Shown here: positions 13,352-14,969 of the stretch, in pieces
Layout: every line of letters begins with the position of its first letter
Position numbering within the stretch: the stretch's first letter is position 1
Assembly (NCBI GenBank): GCA_900545875.1
Contig: URAQ01000014.1
Coordinates: 1 to 14,969, forward strand
Direction of reading: 5' to 3'
DNA length: 14,969 bases
From: an uncultured Collinsella sp.
GTDB lineage: Bacteria > Actinomycetota > Coriobacteriia > Coriobacteriales > Coriobacteriaceae
Notes under the pieces: generated by a model
What the model saw: only the letters and a program-made list of their open reading frames with translations
The model's database searches: none
Told to the model about the DNA's origin: nothing
Made by a program: the position numbers and the translations under genes

Positions 13352-14350
13352 TTATTCCTCGACTGGCGTGAGCACCATGACTGCGCGCGTATTGCTAAAT
13401 GACAGCGAACGGCAGGTCACAAGCGTTACGACCTTGGTTGCCGAAGCGGCACGATCGGTGGCGTCACTCGCCACGGCAGAAGCACCGTCGAGCATCTCGG
13501 ACAGGTAATTCTTCAGTCCGTCGTCGCCTTCAAAGTTGGGCGTGCGCGCCTTGGCATACGTATCCTCGACTACCTTGGTCGCCAGCGGGCGCAACTTATA
13601 CGTCGCATCGCGCGTGATGTAGTACACGTATTCTATGCTGGCGAACGTCGCCTGATCGGTCGTATCCGAAATCACGTTAAACATCGAGCCGTCGTTCATG
13701 TGATGACCGTAAATCGTGGTCTGCTGATCCACCATGCCCGGCGCGGTGTCGTCGCTATCCAAGAAGATGGCGCCCGACGCATTGGCCGTACCGTCAAACA
13801 GCGTGTTGAGGTACTTGGAGTTGTTGTTGGTCTGCACCACGGGGTAGTTGATGTTGGTGCCGGGTACGTAAATCCAACCCACAACCTCGGGATTTGTCTG
13901 GGCAAGCGCATTGAAGTCGATAACCGGCACGCCGCTGGCGTCCTTGTCGCTCACATATTGCTTTTCGATTTTTTGATATGACTCGCTCGCCTGCTTGTAG
14001 CCAATCTGTGCGTTGATAAAGATGGCGGCCGCAGCAACGATCAGGCCAATGCCGATGATGATGAGCAGAATGGGAATGACGGAGCGGCGCTTTTTGCGCG
14101 GCGGCTCGGTATAGCTCGATGGCGCGGCATGCGCCGAAGAGCGAGGTGACTTCTTGGCCGTGCTGTATGACGAAGGGCGATATGCAGTAGGTGCATCCTG
14201 ACGACGATGCTTCGCCGGCGTCACGGGACGCGGCGCGCGTGGCTGCTGAGGAGAGGATATCCGACCCTGCTGCGGCACGCGGGCTGCTCCCGACTTGGCT
14301 GGATCGGGAATCCGAGAAGCCGAAAAACGCTTTCCCTGATAGTCGGACAT
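13352..14350 (-). CDS. srtB: Class B sortase
   Basis: A 332-residue membrane-bound transpeptidase that would attach sorting-signal proteins to the cell wall. Residues 1-90 are an unusually long cytoplasmic tail rich in Pro, Ser and Arg/Lys, ending in RKKRR. The membrane helix is at 91-113. The catalytic domain (about 144-332) shows DFNALAQTNPEVVGWIYVPG and INYPVVQ of class B, YGHHM with catalytic His216, TLVTC with Cys313, and NTR with Arg322. The Cys and His regions are intact. AAGGAGA precedes the start at 14350. It begins 36 nt after purE, so it is probably co-transcribed. No substrate with a C-terminal sorting signal is encoded in the window. Confidence 0.92.
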   Translation of the reverse strand: MSDYQGKRFSASRIPDPAKSGAARVPQQGRISSPQQPRAPRPVTPAKHRRQDAPTAYRPSSYSTAKKSPRSSAHAAPSSYTEPPRKKRRSVIPILLIIIGIGLIVAAAAIFINAQIGYKQASESYQKIEKQYVSDKDASGVPVIDFNALAQTNPEVVGWIYVPGTNINYPVVQTNNNSKYLNTLFDGTANASGAIFLDSDDTAPGMVDQQTTIYGHHMNDGSMFNVISDTTDQATFASIEYVYYITRDATYKLRPLATKVVEDTYAKARTPNFEGDDGLKNYLSEMLDGASAVASDATDRAASATKVVTLVTCRSLSFSNTRAVMVLTPVEE

Positions 14351-14386
14351 GGCTCTCCTTATGCTACAAATGGACTGGCAGAGCGC

Positions 14387-14851
14387 TTAGGCGTCAGCCA
14401 TCTCCTGCTTCATCTTCTCGATAACCTTGCGGTACTCGGGGTCGCATGCGCCCAGAATCTGCGTGGCGTAAATGGCAGCGTTCTTGGCACCGTTGATGGC
14501 CACACAGGCAACGGGCACGCCCGAAGGCATCTGTACCATCGACAGCAGCGAGTCCATACCACCCAGATCGCTCGTCTTCATAGGCACGCCGATGACCGGC
14601 AGCGGCGTAAACGCAGCCACGACACCGCCCAGGTGAGCAGCCTTGCCGGCGGCAGCGATAATTACCTTGATGCCGCGGTCGGCAGCAGTCGAGGCCCACT
14701 CATGGACCTTCGCCGGCGTGCGGTGCGCGCTTGCAATCACGAGCTCATAGGGCACGCCCAGTGCCTCGAGCTCGGCGGTGCAACCTTCCATAACGCCCAG
14801 ATCGGACTTGGAGCCCATGATGATCCCGACAACCGGCTTCTGATCTGCCAT
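14387..14851 (-). CDS. purE: N5-carboxyaminoimidazole ribonucleotide mutase (PurE)
   Basis: A 154-residue class I PurE that moves the carboxyl group of N5-CAIR to carbon 4 to give CAIR, next in the pathway after PurM and the ATP-dependent PurK step. GSKSDLGVM (13-21), SAHRTP with catalytic His43 (41-46), AAAGKAAHLGGVVAA (67-81) and MDSLLSMVQMPSGVPV (99-114) are diagnostic. The family's usual AGGAAHL reads AGKAAHL. The start at 14851 has a perfect AGGAGG 9 nt upstream; a TTG two codons earlier is not needed. It is the first gene of a three-gene unit with a sortase and a MoaE-like gene. No purK is seen next to it. Confidence 0.96.
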   Translation of the reverse strand: MADQKPVVGIIMGSKSDLGVMEGCTAELEALGVPYELVIASAHRTPAKVHEWASTAADRGIKVIIAAAGKAAHLGGVVAAFTPLPVIGVPMKTSDLGGMDSLLSMVQMPSGVPVACVAINGAKNAAIYATQILGACDPEYRKVIEKMKQEMADA

Positions 14852-14902
14852 AAACAAAGACCTCCTGTTGAGAGCGGTGACGCGGCGGATCCGCGACCCT
14901 TA

Positions 14903-14920
14903 ACTACTGAGAGTAGTATA
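14903..14920 (-). promoter_or_regulatory. Candidate purE -10 with overlapping inverted repeat
   Basis: TATACT on the minus strand (14920-14915) lies 63 nt before the purE start. It overlaps the perfect inverted repeat ACTACT-GAG-AGTAGT (14903-14917), a plausible operator or initiation hairpin. No convincing -35 is seen. The 10-bp palindrome GCGGATCCGC (14885-14894) lies in the leader. Confidence 0.45.
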
Positions 14921-14969
14921 GCTTCTCCCGTCCCTGCGGTCTGTGTGGTGGCGGCTGAGCCTTTCCCTC

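Noticed and set aside
1..14969. CRISPR array, insertion sequence, prophage, tRNA or rRNA genes
   Set aside because: No regularly spaced direct repeats, transposase or phage motifs, or tRNA/rRNA-like sequences were found; all long gene space is ordinary metabolic, transport and envelope genes.

Overview
The window looks like chromosomal DNA of a high-GC Gram-positive gut anaerobe of the Coriobacteriia, most likely Collinsella or a close relative. The evidence is indirect: high GC, AGGAGG-type ribosome binding sites, a Tat-type lipoprotein signal, a class B sortase, an iron-sulphur type PurF, and many short GGGGACAG intergenic palindromes that I associate from memory with this group. There are 14 protein genes, one cut off at the left edge. 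I see no rRNA, tRNA, CRISPR array, insertion sequence or phage gene.

Layout, left to right. (1) The 3' end of a GltA/NfnB-type flavoprotein on the + strand (1-1035), followed by a strong terminator. (2) A minus-strand operon (4859 down to 1158) for an amino-acid ABC importer: ATPase, Tat-exported lipoprotein binding protein, two permeases, then a cytidylate-kinase-like protein. (3) A minus-strand pair (6828 down to 5107): a membrane-anchored SurA/PrsA-like foldase and a YqeY protein, ending in a strong terminator. (4) A lone PTS EIIA protein (7480-7016). (5) A minus-strand purF-purM-purN operon (11255 down to 7633). (6) A divergent + strand membrane protein of the putative ABC-transporter type IV family (11541-12770), ending in a bidirectional terminator. 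(7) A minus-strand purE / class B sortase / MoaE-like operon (14851 down to 12878).

PurF, PurM, PurN and PurE supply four steps of de novo purine synthesis from two separate transcription units. The importer brings in a glutamate-, glutamine- or aspartate-type amino acid. That would link it to the glutamate-synthase-like gene and to glutamine-consuming PurF, although this link is inference.

The most unusual signal is non-coding. At least five intergenic sites carry short palindromes with a constant core (GGGGACAG, or TTAGGGACG) between arms whose sequence differs at every site but which always pair with each other. They occur as single units, as a head-to-head pair with 27-bp arms (26 of 27 paired), and as a tangled cluster of about four units. 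Several touch stop codons or ribosome-binding regions. No transposase that could mobilise them is present here. A separate 52-bp hairpin with 21-position arms sits in front of the EIIA gene.
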